Of a stretch of DNA of 64,000 nucleotides, positions 34,963-43,916 are shown in pieces. Origin of the DNA: Drancourtella massiliensis (GTDB lineage Bacteria > Bacillota > Clostridia > Lachnospirales > Lachnospiraceae). The stretch lies in the NCBI RefSeq assembly GCF_016900655.1, contig NZ_JACJKH010000015.1, forward strand, positions 22,917 to 86,916, given 5' to 3'. Position numbers and translations under genes: made by a program. Position 1 is the stretch's first letter; each line of letters opens with the position of its first letter. The notes under the pieces are model-generated. The model was not told where the DNA came from. It did no database searches and was given only the letters and a program-made list of their open reading frames with translations.

Positions 34963-35399
34963 CCGTCACGTCCTTTGCCGATGATTTTCTTCATACGGAC
35001 GGTTGTCCCGCATCCGGGACTTGATTCCACCGCCAGCTCATCCATAAAGGCCTCCATAAAGGCAAATCCCATCCCGGAACGGTCCAGTTCCGGCCGTGTC
35101 GTAAACATCGGCTGCATTGCTTCTTCAATATTTTCAATTCCTTTTCCTTCGTCCCGTACTTCGATTTCCAGCGCATGTCCTGCTGTCACACATCGGATGT
35201 AGATTTTATGTATTTCCTGATTGTAGCCATGAATCACCGCATTGGTGACCGCCTCGGAGACAGCCGTCTTGACATCCGCCACTTCCTCCAGTGTCGGATT
35301 GAGCTGTGTCATGAACGATGCCACTGCCACCCTGGCAAACCCTTCGTTTTCCGAGCAGCTGTCAAATATAATCTCCATTTCATTCGTATCCTGTTTCAT
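34941..35399 (-). CDS. spoIIAB: Anti-sigma-F factor and kinase SpoIIAB
   Basis: 152 residues. GHKL kinase fold: N-box E-A-V-T-N-A-V-I-H-G-Y, G1 D-E-G-K-G-I-E and G-M-G-F-A-F-M-E. Binds sigma-F and phosphorylates SpoIIAA. AGGAGG lies before the ATG, which overlaps the spoIIAA stop (ATGA). Confidence 0.95.
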   Translation of the reverse strand: MKQDTNEMEIIFDSCSENEGFARVAVASFMTQLNPTLEEVADVKTAVSEAVTNAVIHGYNQEIHKIYIRCVTAGHALEIEVRDEGKGIENIEEAMQPMFTTRPELDRSGMGFAFMEAFMDELAVESSPGCGTTVRMKKIIGKGRDGWIIPQS

Positions 35400-35710
35400 T
35401 GTCTTTCCTCCTCGTAAATTCGAATAATCTTTGCAGCTCCTGACATTTTCAGGATCTTTTTCATCCGGTCATTCAGATTCGCCGCCCAGACTTCTCCTCC
35501 GGTCAGGCTCAGTTTTCTGTATCTTCCCATCATCACCCCGATTCCGGAGCTGTCCATAAAGCTTGTCTCCCCAAAATCAAAAATCACATATTTCACATGA
35601 TTTCTTTCAATCTGCCGGTCTGCCTCCCTGCGGATTTCTTCCGTCTGATGATGGTCCAGCTCCTTTGGCAGAAAGATTGTCAGACAGTTTTCTTCTATCT
35701 GATATTTCAT
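35396..35710 (-). CDS. spoIIAA: Anti-anti-sigma factor SpoIIAA
   Basis: 104 residues from the ATG at 35710 with AGGGGAG upstream. STAS domain; the phosphorylated serine is S54, the first serine of F-M-D-S-S-G-I-G. Dephosphorylated SpoIIAA releases sigma-F from SpoIIAB in the forespore. First gene of the spoIIA operon. No convincing sigma-H promoter was found in the short upstream gap. Confidence 0.95.
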   Translation of the reverse strand: MKYQIEENCLTIFLPKELDHHQTEEIRREADRQIERNHVKYVIFDFGETSFMDSSGIGVMMGRYRKLSLTGGEVWAANLNDRMKKILKMSGAAKIIRIYEEERQ

Positions 35711-35783
35711 GCGGTCTCTCCCCTTTCCGTTGTTTCCTTTCCGGTTTTTCACGACACCGCCTTCCCGGGGTGTCCGCCGGAAC

Positions 35784-35821
35784 AAAAAGAGGATGATGCA
35801 CACTGTGCACCATCCTCTTTT
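35784..35821 (-). terminator. Terminator of the valS-ltaS-folC-TPR transcript
   Basis: Minus strand AAAAGAGGATGGTGCACA ... TGCATCATCCTCTTTTTG: a stem of about 15 bp with an A/T run on both sides. It separates the TPR gene from spoIIAA. Confidence 0.8.
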
Positions 35822-35847
35822 GTAGTATCGGATCTTTTATCCGGCTG

Positions 35848-37191
35848 TTATTCTCCTGTATTTCCCGAACCGGCTGCATTCAGGCTCTCAAGAGCCGACT
35901 GCGCCTCCTCCGCCAGAGATGTACCGGAGAACTGCTCCGTTACTTTCTGATAATAGTTCTTTGCATTTTCCGTGTCGCCTGTCTCCTCATAAGCCTGAGC
36001 AAGAAGATACATGGCGTTTCCATCGTCATAAGTCTCGTCCATCCTGACAACTTTCGACAGATTCTCGATTGCCGCCTCGTAGTTTTCCACATCCGAGTTG
36101 GCCACTCCCCGGTTGTACTGTCTCCGGCAGGCTGACGGGTAAATGCTCTCTGTCAGTTCTGTAAACTGTTCTTTTCCCAGATCTCCAAGAGAATCCTGAT
36201 TGATGGCCAGAAGCTCATCCGCCAGGTTTTCATTCGACTCCGAGCCGTTGCGGTATTTGGTCTGAATATCCATCAAAGACTCGTAGCTGCTCTTTGTAGA
36301 CTCCGCGGTCTCTTTTGCCGTCTGTGCCTCATCACTCTGGGTCCGGTAGCTTTCCAGCTCCTTTTCCAGGGCGCTGATCTCAGACTCCTGGGAAGCGATC
36401 TGGTCGCTTGCCTCCACAATGCTTTCATTCATCTGTCTTGCCTGAGACTCATTGACCGCCGGCATAATCAGAAACCACATCACTGCCGCTCCGACCACAA
36501 GACCGATGACAATATTGGCAATCGTAAACGCCATTCCTTTTTCCCGTTCTTTTGTTTCCACCGGCTGGATGATTGTTTCATTGCCGAGTTTATAGCTTAC
36601 GGTCTGCTGTTCCTTCACATCCTTCTGTCCGGACGTACGTTTTCTGTGCATCCGGTTCAGCTCGTAAATATAGTTCAGCGTGATCGGATCTGTCGTATCC
36701 AGCTTCTGTGCCTTTCTGAGCACCTGTCTCGCCTTCGCATACTGCTCCGTGTGCAGATACAACAGTGCCAGAAGCTGATATGCTTTCAGAAAATCAGGGT
36801 GTTCGGTTACGATCTTTTTCAGCTGGATGACAGCCAGATCTTCCCCTCCCTGTCTGCAGTACTGCAGGCACTGGTTGTACTTCTTCGCAGTCTGATCGAC
36901 TGCTTCCAGATCACCCCTGGAAGATTTGAATTCATCGATATAGTCGGATGCGATATTGTCAGCAGGAACCAGCTTCAGGCTCACTGTCCAGACAACAAGC
37001 GCACGCGTCACATCTCCTCTGCCATAATAGACAAGTCCCAGAAGATTCCTTGCATCCTTATTATATTTATCAAATTGAATACTTTTTTTCAGTGAGTTTT
37101 CTGCTCCTGTCAGGTCCCGTATTTTCGCTTTTCTCAATCCATCATTATACCAGTACAGGGACCGGTACCTCAGTTCTCCTCTGATATCCAT
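35848..37191 (-). CDS. TPR-repeat membrane protein of unknown function
   Basis: 447 residues. Residues about 1-170 form cytoplasmic tetratricopeptide repeats (A-R-N-L-L-G-L-V-Y-Y-G-R-G-D, A-Y-Q-L-L-A-L-L-Y-L-H-T-E-Q-Y). One membrane helix lies at about 222-245 (I-A-N-I-V-I-G-L-V-V-G-A-A-V), followed outside by a coiled coil (about 250-310) and further TPRs (about 350-430). The layout suggests a bridge between cytoplasmic and cell-wall-side partners. It is the last gene of the run and follows the 44-residue protein by 18 bases. Lies next to spoIIA but a terminator separates them. Confidence 0.88.
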   Translation of the reverse strand: MDIRGELRYRSLYWYNDGLRKAKIRDLTGAENSLKKSIQFDKYNKDARNLLGLVYYGRGDVTRALVVWTVSLKLVPADNIASDYIDEFKSSRGDLEAVDQTAKKYNQCLQYCRQGGEDLAVIQLKKIVTEHPDFLKAYQLLALLYLHTEQYAKARQVLRKAQKLDTTDPITLNYIYELNRMHRKRTSGQKDVKEQQTVSYKLGNETIIQPVETKEREKGMAFTIANIVIGLVVGAAVMWFLIMPAVNESQARQMNESIVEASDQIASQESEISALEKELESYRTQSDEAQTAKETAESTKSSYESLMDIQTKYRNGSESNENLADELLAINQDSLGDLGKEQFTELTESIYPSACRRQYNRGVANSDVENYEAAIENLSKVVRMDETYDDGNAMYLLAQAYEETGDTENAKNYYQKVTEQFSGTSLAEEAQSALESLNAAGSGNTGE

Positions 37192-37209
37192 TTATATCTC
37201 CCCGTTCTG

Positions 37210-37344
37210 TTATCTCGTTGTTTCCAAGATATCTTTTAAAAGATCCGACAGATCCGTCAGATCCTCACTCAAGGCCTCTTCTTCGATTTCATCTACTTCC
37301 AGGCTTGGCTGAAATTTCTTCAGTTCTTCTTCAAAATTTAACAT
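37210..37344 (-). CDS. 44-residue acidic protein between folC and the TPR gene
   Basis: Starts at the ATG at 37344, with AAGGGAGGC upstream, and overlaps the folC stop by 7 bases. Very acidic and helical (N-F-E-E-E-L, then a repeated L-S-E-D-L-T-D-L-S-D-L pattern). It has a good ribosome binding site and fills the gap between two co-transcribed genes. No family is known to me; a peptide docking onto the TPR protein is one idea. Confidence 0.62.
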   Translation of the reverse strand: MLNFEEELKKFQPSLEVDEIEEEALSEDLTDLSDLLKDILETTR

Positions 37345-38645
37345 CTGGCTGCCTCCCTTAGTAATGTTTCCATTTCTCCTACAAGGTACAGGGAACCAAA
37401 ACAGTATACCTGATCCTGTTCCCGTTTGCAGGCAGTGACATAGCTGCACGCCTCTTTTACCGTATCTTTGACTACCACGCGGCTGTCCGTCCATTGAGCA
37501 AAATCCTTCTGAAGCTCTCCGGGATTTACTCCCCGCTCATCCGGAATCTTTGTTACAACAATCAAATCTGCCGGAATTTCACGGCAGACAAAACGGATCA
37601 TTTCATGATAGTCCTTTTCCTTCACCGCGGAAAACAATACGATCAGCTTTCCATCCGGACTGCGAAATTTCTCCTGCATCCGGATACTTTTCGCAAGCGC
37701 TCTGACAGCCGGCATATTGTGTGCGCCGTCCAGTACGATCCCCGGAAACGCTTCCTCCATCCTTCCCTTCCAGGACGTCGTCTCCAGAATCTTCCTCCAC
37801 GATGCCGTCGGCTCTTTGACCAGACGCTTCATTGCCTCCAGCGCGAGCACTGCATTCATCGGCTGATACGATGCTGTCGTCGGCAGTTTCCACATTGCAG
37901 TATCATCATACCGATTTGACGTTGAAAATTCAAGATCCTTTCCCGTAATTTTCATGATTTTGAACGCATTTTCCGAGATTTCTCTACATTCCGCGCCGGC
38001 ATTTTCCGCCGTTTTTTTCAGGACACCAAGTGCCTTTTCCTCTGTCGCGTCGCAGATCAGCGGCACACCCGGTTTGATGATTCCCGCTTTTTCCGCAGCA
38101 ATCTTTTCGATCGTATCTCCCAGAATCTCCGTATGATCCATTCCGATGGACGTGATCACGGTCAGGACCGGATGTTCAATGCTGTTTGTCGCATCCAGTC
38201 TTCCTCCGAGACCGGTCTCCAGAATGATATATTCCGCCTCTTCTTCGTCAAAGAATTTCATCGCCATTCCGAATAAAAACTCAAAATAAGTCGGGTGGCC
38301 AAGTCCTTCTTTTTCCATCTCTCCGGCGGCTTTTCGAACTTCCTCAAATATCCGGACAAATTGTTCTTCGGATATCATTTCTTCGCCGATACGGATCCGC
38401 TCCCGGATCGTAACAAGATGAGGGGAAGTAAACAGTCCCGTCTTCTTCCCCTCTCCGGTCAGAAGCGCCTGCAGATATCTGCACACGCTTCCTTTCCCGT
38501 TAGTCCCTGCCACATGGATGATCTTTTTCTCGCGCTGGGGCATACCCAGATACGATAAAAATACTCTCGTATGGTCCAGGGAATGTTTTTTTGCAAACAT
38601 CTGAAGCCTGTCAATATAGTTTACCGCTTCTTCATAATTCATCAT
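37338..38645 (-). CDS. folC: Folylpolyglutamate synthase/dihydrofolate synthase
   Basis: 435 residues from the ATG at 38645 (second ATG at 38642), GAGGA upstream. Mur-ligase fold: P-loop G-T-N-G-K-G-S, then T-S-P-H-L and the late D-G-A-H-N. Adds glutamate residues to folates in the cytoplasm. The start lies only 1 base before the stop of the LTA-synthase-like gene upstream. Confidence 0.95.
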   Translation of the reverse strand: MMNYEEAVNYIDRLQMFAKKHSLDHTRVFLSYLGMPQREKKIIHVAGTNGKGSVCRYLQALLTGEGKKTGLFTSPHLVTIRERIRIGEEMISEEQFVRIFEEVRKAAGEMEKEGLGHPTYFEFLFGMAMKFFDEEEAEYIILETGLGGRLDATNSIEHPVLTVITSIGMDHTEILGDTIEKIAAEKAGIIKPGVPLICDATEEKALGVLKKTAENAGAECREISENAFKIMKITGKDLEFSTSNRYDDTAMWKLPTTASYQPMNAVLALEAMKRLVKEPTASWRKILETTSWKGRMEEAFPGIVLDGAHNMPAVRALAKSIRMQEKFRSPDGKLIVLFSAVKEKDYHEMIRFVCREIPADLIVVTKIPDERGVNPGELQKDFAQWTDSRVVVKDTVKEACSYVTACKREQDQVYCFGSLYLVGEMETLLREAARC

Positions 38646-38646
38646 A

Positions 38647-40869
38647 TTATTCCTCATCGCTTGTGCCTTCAAACGCTTCCACCCAGTTCTTTGCCGGCTC
38701 ATCCTGCTCCTCTTCCGGAGCCAGGGTGAGCGTTCCGTTCTGGTAGACATATTTCTGAGAGGTGGCAAATACCGTACTGCTGGATCCCATCTGAATCACG
38801 GTAATGATATCGCCATCTTCTAACGCGCAGTCATTTAACACCACATGGGTGTTATTGAGGAACTTGCTTTCCTGCTGTTCCCCATTGACAAAGATCTTAC
38901 TGTTCCGCGTCATATTTTCTCCGTACAGACTGTAGGAATTTTCCTCTCCAGGCTGCGGCACAATATTATTCAGCGTCACATCCTTGACGCCCATTCTCAT
39001 ATGTCCTTCCGTGATCGGCGGGTTGCCATCGTACACGTACTGCTCTCCGTAGAGAATGTCATACTGCAGAAGTTCCAGATCTTTCAGATAATCTTCTGTC
39101 TGCCTTCTCTGCTGATGATAGTTGAACACCGTTCCCGAATGGATTCCCAGACGTTCAAACACATCTGCCATAATCTGGTAGGACGGTATGTTTCTGTCCT
39201 CTTTCTCAAGTCCGATGTTGTCCCAGATCACGTAATTGGTATTGTAGAGATACCGGCTCTTCAGATCTTTCGCCTCCAGTCCCATGGTCGGAAGGTGGTC
39301 TCCGTAAAACACGATGACGCTTGGCTCATCTCTTTTTTCCACCTCTTCCACAAGGTGCCGGGCGAACTGATCCATTTCATAGATCTGGTTTACATAATAT
39401 TCCCATGCATTCTGCTTCTCCTGGTCTTCCATTCCGGATACCGTAATTTCCGGATTCTCAATGACTTTCTCTGTCGGATAATCACCATGCCCCTGCACAC
39501 TGATAGTAAAGACAAAATCCTGCTGTTCATCATAATCCAGTGCGTCCATGATGTGTTCCACAAGAATATCATCCTTTGACCAGTTATTCGGTGTAGTCTG
39601 AAGGATATTCATAAATTCCTTGCTCGTAAACGTATCAAATCCGGTATTATTGTACACCCGCGCACGGCTGTAGAAATTTCCGCCGTTATTGTGTATTCCG
39701 TGAGTTCCGTATCCGAGGGCAGAAAGCGCTGTTGCCGCACTTTCGCAGACTTCCGTCTTTAATTTTGTCTTAAATGGATACTCGCCCGGTCCGAAATACC
39801 GCATGTTCATTCCGGTCAGCACCTCAAACTCGGTATTCGCAGTTCCCGCTCCGACAGACGGTACCTTGAAGTATCCGGTCGAATACTCATTAAACAATGA
39901 CCTCAGGAACGGGATCGGATCCTTGGAGAGCTGATAGAATTCCACCTCCGTCGGATCAAAGAAGGATTCCAGCTGCACAAAAATAATATTTGGCATCTCG
40001 CCTTCTTTCAGACTTGTTTCACTCTTTGTCAAAGTTCCGTCCTTGTTAATCTCATCGATCGTCTCTTCACTGTATCCGTTCGGTTTATCAATTCCCGTGT
40101 TGAACAGACTGGCAGAAAAGCAGTACGGAAGTCCATAATCTTCATATGCAAAAGCAATATTTCCAAAATAAGTCGATACCACACGATGGTCAACCGCAAG
40201 ATTTGTCAAAACCACATATGCTCCGCAGCAGATCCCGACACCGGCCAGCGCGAGCCATCTGTGCATCTTCCCCTGATACTGTCCGCCCCGGCGCCACATG
40301 GCAATCACCCATATGATCACCGCAACAACACCGACCGCCATAATGATCAGCTCATAGACAGCAAAATAATTGGTAAACAGGGACAGTCCTTCGGTCAGTG
40401 CCTTCAGGTCCTGTGCATTAAACGGCGTGACCCTCTTTAAAAGCATCGCTCCGTTTACAACTCCAAGCATCAGCCAGAATACACTGATCAAAATCCGAAC
40501 AAACACCCTCCGCCGGAACAGATACACAATTGAAAATGTCACAAAAATCATAAACGCATTGTAAAGAAATACAAGCGGCGTTTCTACCATATAATTCCAT
40601 GCCGCGAAAACAGAATGGCGTGAAATACTTTCAATGATCAGGTTGATGACCATTGCCCAAACCGCGTGAAGCGGAAGGGAAAAAATATTCATCCACTTGT
40701 ACACCGGCGCCATTTTTCTGGAAAAAGCGCTGTTTTTCCGCTCTTCCAGAATCCTCTGCCGGCGTTCTTTTCTTTTTTTCAAATTGTTCTTAATATCCTC
40801 TCTGCTCAGGTGCCGCAGTCTCTCTATCTTTCCTTTGATATCCGGTTTCTTAAAATGGATTTTCTTCAT
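38647..40869 (-). CDS. LTA-synthase-family membrane sulfatase with a C-terminal extension
   Basis: 740 residues. A basic N-terminal region of about 60 residues, then five membrane helices (about 60-220) and an extracellular sulfatase-fold domain (about 290-590). Catalytic landmarks: V-Q-L-E-S-F, G-A-G-T-A-N-T-E-F-E with the nucleophilic threonine, and F-Y-G-D-H-L-P with metal-binding D/H. Polymerises or transfers glycerol-phosphate-like units onto cell-surface glycolipids. About 130 residues after the catalytic domain form an extra beta-rich region with N-G-E-Q-Q-E-S, not usual in LtaS. Sits between valS and folC. Confidence 0.9.
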   Translation of the reverse strand: MKKIHFKKPDIKGKIERLRHLSREDIKNNLKKRKERRQRILEERKNSAFSRKMAPVYKWMNIFSLPLHAVWAMVINLIIESISRHSVFAAWNYMVETPLVFLYNAFMIFVTFSIVYLFRRRVFVRILISVFWLMLGVVNGAMLLKRVTPFNAQDLKALTEGLSLFTNYFAVYELIIMAVGVVAVIIWVIAMWRRGGQYQGKMHRWLALAGVGICCGAYVVLTNLAVDHRVVSTYFGNIAFAYEDYGLPYCFSASLFNTGIDKPNGYSEETIDEINKDGTLTKSETSLKEGEMPNIIFVQLESFFDPTEVEFYQLSKDPIPFLRSLFNEYSTGYFKVPSVGAGTANTEFEVLTGMNMRYFGPGEYPFKTKLKTEVCESAATALSALGYGTHGIHNNGGNFYSRARVYNNTGFDTFTSKEFMNILQTTPNNWSKDDILVEHIMDALDYDEQQDFVFTISVQGHGDYPTEKVIENPEITVSGMEDQEKQNAWEYYVNQIYEMDQFARHLVEEVEKRDEPSVIVFYGDHLPTMGLEAKDLKSRYLYNTNYVIWDNIGLEKEDRNIPSYQIMADVFERLGIHSGTVFNYHQQRRQTEDYLKDLELLQYDILYGEQYVYDGNPPITEGHMRMGVKDVTLNNIVPQPGEENSYSLYGENMTRNSKIFVNGEQQESKFLNNTHVVLNDCALEDGDIITVIQMGSSSTVFATSQKYVYQNGTLTLAPEEEQDEPAKNWVEAFEGTSDEE

Positions 40870-40885
40870 GATTTCCCCTTGTCTG

Positions 40886-43537
40886 CTACTTCATGATCGA
40901 TGCAAGACGTTCCTGAACCTGTTCCATCATCTGTGTATATTTTTCCAGCTTGGCCCGCTCTTCATTGACCTTTGCCTCCGGCGCCTTACTCATGAATTTT
41001 TCATTGTTCAGCATACCGTTTACACGGGCAAGTTCTTTTTTCAGCTTTTCCTCTTCTTTTAAAAGTCGTTCCTTTTCCTGCTCGAAATCAATCAGATCCT
41101 CAAGCGGCATATACACTGCTCCATCCGGAACTACAATAGAAACCGCATCTTCAGAGATTCCCTCTTTTGTTCCCTGAATGATGAGATCGCTTGCATTCAT
41201 CAATGGTTTCACTGATTCTGTTAATGTTTCAAACCCCTCACAAAGTGTCTCATTCTCACAAACAATAAATACTTTTGCCTTCCGGCTGTTTGGCACGTTC
41301 ATCTCAGCACGTGCATTTCTCACACCCCTTACAATATCCTTGACATGATCAACGATATTTTCTTCCACCGGGAAGTTCAGTGCTTCGTCATATTCCGGCC
41401 AGTCAGACATCATCAGAGATTCTTCTGACGGAACAAGGGCGCTGTAGATTTCTTCTGTCACAAACGGCATATACGGATGCAGAAGTTTAAGTGCGTCCGC
41501 AAGAACCGTTTTCAAGGTCCAAAGCGCTGCATTGGCTGCCTTATAATTTTCATCGGAATGGTAAATACGGTATTTTGCCATCTCGATGTACCAGTCACAG
41601 AATTCATCCCAGATAAAGTCGTATACTTTCTGTACTGCAATTCCCAGTTCAAATTTATCCATGTTTTCCGTCACATCTTTGATCAGACGGTTTGCTCTGG
41701 AAAGGATCCACCTGTCAGCTGCTGTAAGATCCTGGGCATCCGGACGGCTGATCACTTTATCTTCCATATTCATCAGGATAAACCTGGAAGCGTTCCATAC
41801 TTTGTTTGCAAAGTTACGGTTTGCTTCTACTTTTTCTTTATAGAAACGCATATCGTTTCCAGGCGCGTTTCCTGTCACCACCGTAAGACGGAGCGCATCA
41901 GCACCGTACTCGTCGATGATTTCCAGCGGATCGATCCCGTTTCCAAGCGACTTGCTCATCTTTCTTCCCTGGTCATCCCGGATCAGGCCGTGGAAGAATA
42001 CCGTGTGGAACGGGCATTTTCCGGTCTGCTCAAATCCTGAGAATACCATACGGATTACCCAGAAGAAGATGATGTCATATCCGGTTACAAGGACATCTGT
42101 CGGATAGAAGTAATCCAGCTCCTCTGTCTGATCCGGCCATCCAAGTGTGGAGAACGGCCACAGTGCGGAGGAAAACCAGGTATCCAGTGTATCCTCATCC
42201 TGTGTAAAGTGCGTGCATCCGCATTTCGGGCATACGGCCGGAGCTCCGCCTCTTTGTACAATCATTTCGCCGCATTCGTCGCAGTAGTATGCCGGAATCC
42301 GGTGTCCCCACCAGATCTGTCTGGAAATACACCAGTCACGGATATTGTTCAGCCACTGCAGGTATATTTTGTTCATACGTTCCGGAATCAGCTTTAACTC
42401 TCCTGTCTCCAGTGCTTTGATGGCCGGCTTTGCAAGCTCTTCCATCTTGACAAACCACTGCTGCTTGATTAACGGCTCGACCGTCTGCTTACATCTCTCG
42501 TGTACACCTACATTATGTGCATAATCTTCCACTTTTACCAGATATCCCTGGTCTTTCAGATCCTGCACGATCGCTTCTCTTGCTTCGTAGCGCCCCATGC
42601 CTGCGTACTTGCCGCCGTTTTCATTGATCGTCGCGTCATCATTCATGATGTTGATCTCTTCCAGGCCGTGTCTCTTTCCGATCTCGAAGTCGTTCGGGTC
42701 ATGTGCCGGAGTCACTTTCATGGCACCGGTTCCGAATTCCTTGTCTACATAGGCATCCGCAATGATCGGGATTTCCTTATTTACAAGCGGCAGAAGCGCT
42801 TTCTTTCCAATAATATCGGTATAACGTTCATCTTCCGGATTTACTACAATCGCAGTATCTCCAAGCATCGTCTCCGGACGTGTCGTCGCAATGACAAGGC
42901 TTCTGTCTGTGCCTACGATCGGATAACGGATGTGCCAGAAATGTCCTGCCTGTTCCTCATGCTCTACTTCCGCATCGGAAAGGGATGTCTGGCATACCGG
43001 ACACCAGTTGATGATCCGGGAACCTTTGTAGATATATCCTTTTTCATAAAGGCGTACGAACACTTCCTCTACAGCCCTGCTGCATCCTTCGTCCATCGTG
43101 AACCGCTCTCTGTCCCAGTCACAGGATACGCCAAGTTTCTTTAACTGGGATTCAATCGTCCCTGCATACTCCTCTTTCCACTCCCAGACACGATCCAGAA
43201 AGCCTTCTCTTCCAAGCTCCCTCTTGTCGATGCCCTCTTCTTTTAACTGATTCGTCACCTTAACTTCGGTGGAGATCGCCGCATGGTCCGTACCCGGAAT
43301 CCAGAGGGCATTGTATCCCTGCATTCTCTTATAACGGATCAGGATATCCTGAAGCGTATTGTCCAGGGCATGTCCCATGTGCAGCTTTCCTGTGATATTC
43401 GGCGGCGGCATCACCGTCGTAAACGGCTTTCTGCTCCTGTCTACTTCTGCGTGAAAATACTTATTCTCACACCATTTTTCATAAAGCTTCGGTTCAATCT
43501 CCTTCGGATTGTACGTTTTGTCCAACTGTCTGCTCAT
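40886..43537 (-). CDS. valS: Valyl-tRNA synthetase
   Basis: 883 residues from the ATG at 43537 (spaced better from AGGAGG than the ATG at 43540). Class I synthetase: HIGH-type motif H-M-G-H near residue 55, K-M-S-K-S-L-G-N-G, editing CP1 domain, and a C-terminal coiled-coil arm ending R-L-A-S-I-M-K. Charges tRNA-Val. Preceded by a T-box leader that should turn it on when uncharged tRNA-Val builds up. First gene of a transcript with the LTA-synthase-like gene, folC and two more. Confidence 0.97.
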   Translation of the reverse strand: MSRQLDKTYNPKEIEPKLYEKWCENKYFHAEVDRSRKPFTTVMPPPNITGKLHMGHALDNTLQDILIRYKRMQGYNALWIPGTDHAAISTEVKVTNQLKEEGIDKRELGREGFLDRVWEWKEEYAGTIESQLKKLGVSCDWDRERFTMDEGCSRAVEEVFVRLYEKGYIYKGSRIINWCPVCQTSLSDAEVEHEEQAGHFWHIRYPIVGTDRSLVIATTRPETMLGDTAIVVNPEDERYTDIIGKKALLPLVNKEIPIIADAYVDKEFGTGAMKVTPAHDPNDFEIGKRHGLEEINIMNDDATINENGGKYAGMGRYEAREAIVQDLKDQGYLVKVEDYAHNVGVHERCKQTVEPLIKQQWFVKMEELAKPAIKALETGELKLIPERMNKIYLQWLNNIRDWCISRQIWWGHRIPAYYCDECGEMIVQRGGAPAVCPKCGCTHFTQDEDTLDTWFSSALWPFSTLGWPDQTEELDYFYPTDVLVTGYDIIFFWVIRMVFSGFEQTGKCPFHTVFFHGLIRDDQGRKMSKSLGNGIDPLEIIDEYGADALRLTVVTGNAPGNDMRFYKEKVEANRNFANKVWNASRFILMNMEDKVISRPDAQDLTAADRWILSRANRLIKDVTENMDKFELGIAVQKVYDFIWDEFCDWYIEMAKYRIYHSDENYKAANAALWTLKTVLADALKLLHPYMPFVTEEIYSALVPSEESLMMSDWPEYDEALNFPVEENIVDHVKDIVRGVRNARAEMNVPNSRKAKVFIVCENETLCEGFETLTESVKPLMNASDLIIQGTKEGISEDAVSIVVPDGAVYMPLEDLIDFEQEKERLLKEEEKLKKELARVNGMLNNEKFMSKAPEAKVNEERAKLEKYTQMMEQVQERLASIMK

Positions 43538-43571
43538 CATTACCTCCTCATTTCAAGCGTTCCTGTGAATA

Positions 43572-43840
43572 ACAAAACGCCCTTTACATATGTAAAGGGC
43601 GTCAAAACGCGGTACCACCTTTTTTATACACCTGTCCTCTCTGACAGATGTATATCTCTTCGTTCTATAACGGGAACTACTCCGGGATCTCCTACTGTCC
43701 TTTCTCTCAATCGGACACATTCAGACATCCGGCTCCAAAGCTACCTTCCACAACTCCTTCTTGTAATCACCTTCCAGCCAGCGGGTAATTCTCTCTGTCA
43801 AGGGCAGGTGTGTACTCCTCTTTATCAACACCTTTAAATA
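43572..43840 (-). ncRNA. T-box leader (valine) upstream of valS
   Basis: The T-box core GGTGGTACCGCG is followed by a terminator stem ACGCCCTTTACA/TGTAAAGGGCGT (43602-43577) with a T-run. T-box bulge TGGT fits the ACCA end of tRNA-Val. Upstream lie a long stem I with AGAGAG and GGAAGGTG elements. The specifier triplet is most likely GUC (43726-43724), in the context GGATGTCTGAA. Uncharged tRNA-Val would stabilise the antiterminator and allow valS transcription. Confidence 0.93.
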
Positions 43841-43853
43841 TGAAACTATGATA

Positions 43854-43882
43854 ATCATAGTCATCAGCCCCCGATTTGTCAA
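43854..43882 (-). promoter_or_regulatory. Promoter of the valS transcript
   Basis: TTGACA (43882-43877), 17-base spacer, TATGAT (43859-43854), directly upstream of the T-box leader. Confidence 0.85.
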
Positions 43883-43916
43883 GGAGTTCATGGAATTTTC
43901 ATGGAATCTTAAGGTT

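Noticed and set aside
35711..35783. Sigma-H promoter before spoIIAA
   Set aside because: No AGGAWWW/GAAT pair at the right spacing was found in the gap; the promoter may lie inside the upstream gene or diverge from consensus.
43884..43910. Repeated TTCCATGA segments upstream of the valS promoter
   Set aside because: Two short direct copies only, within AT-rich sequence after the HAD gene; no regulatory pattern beyond chance.
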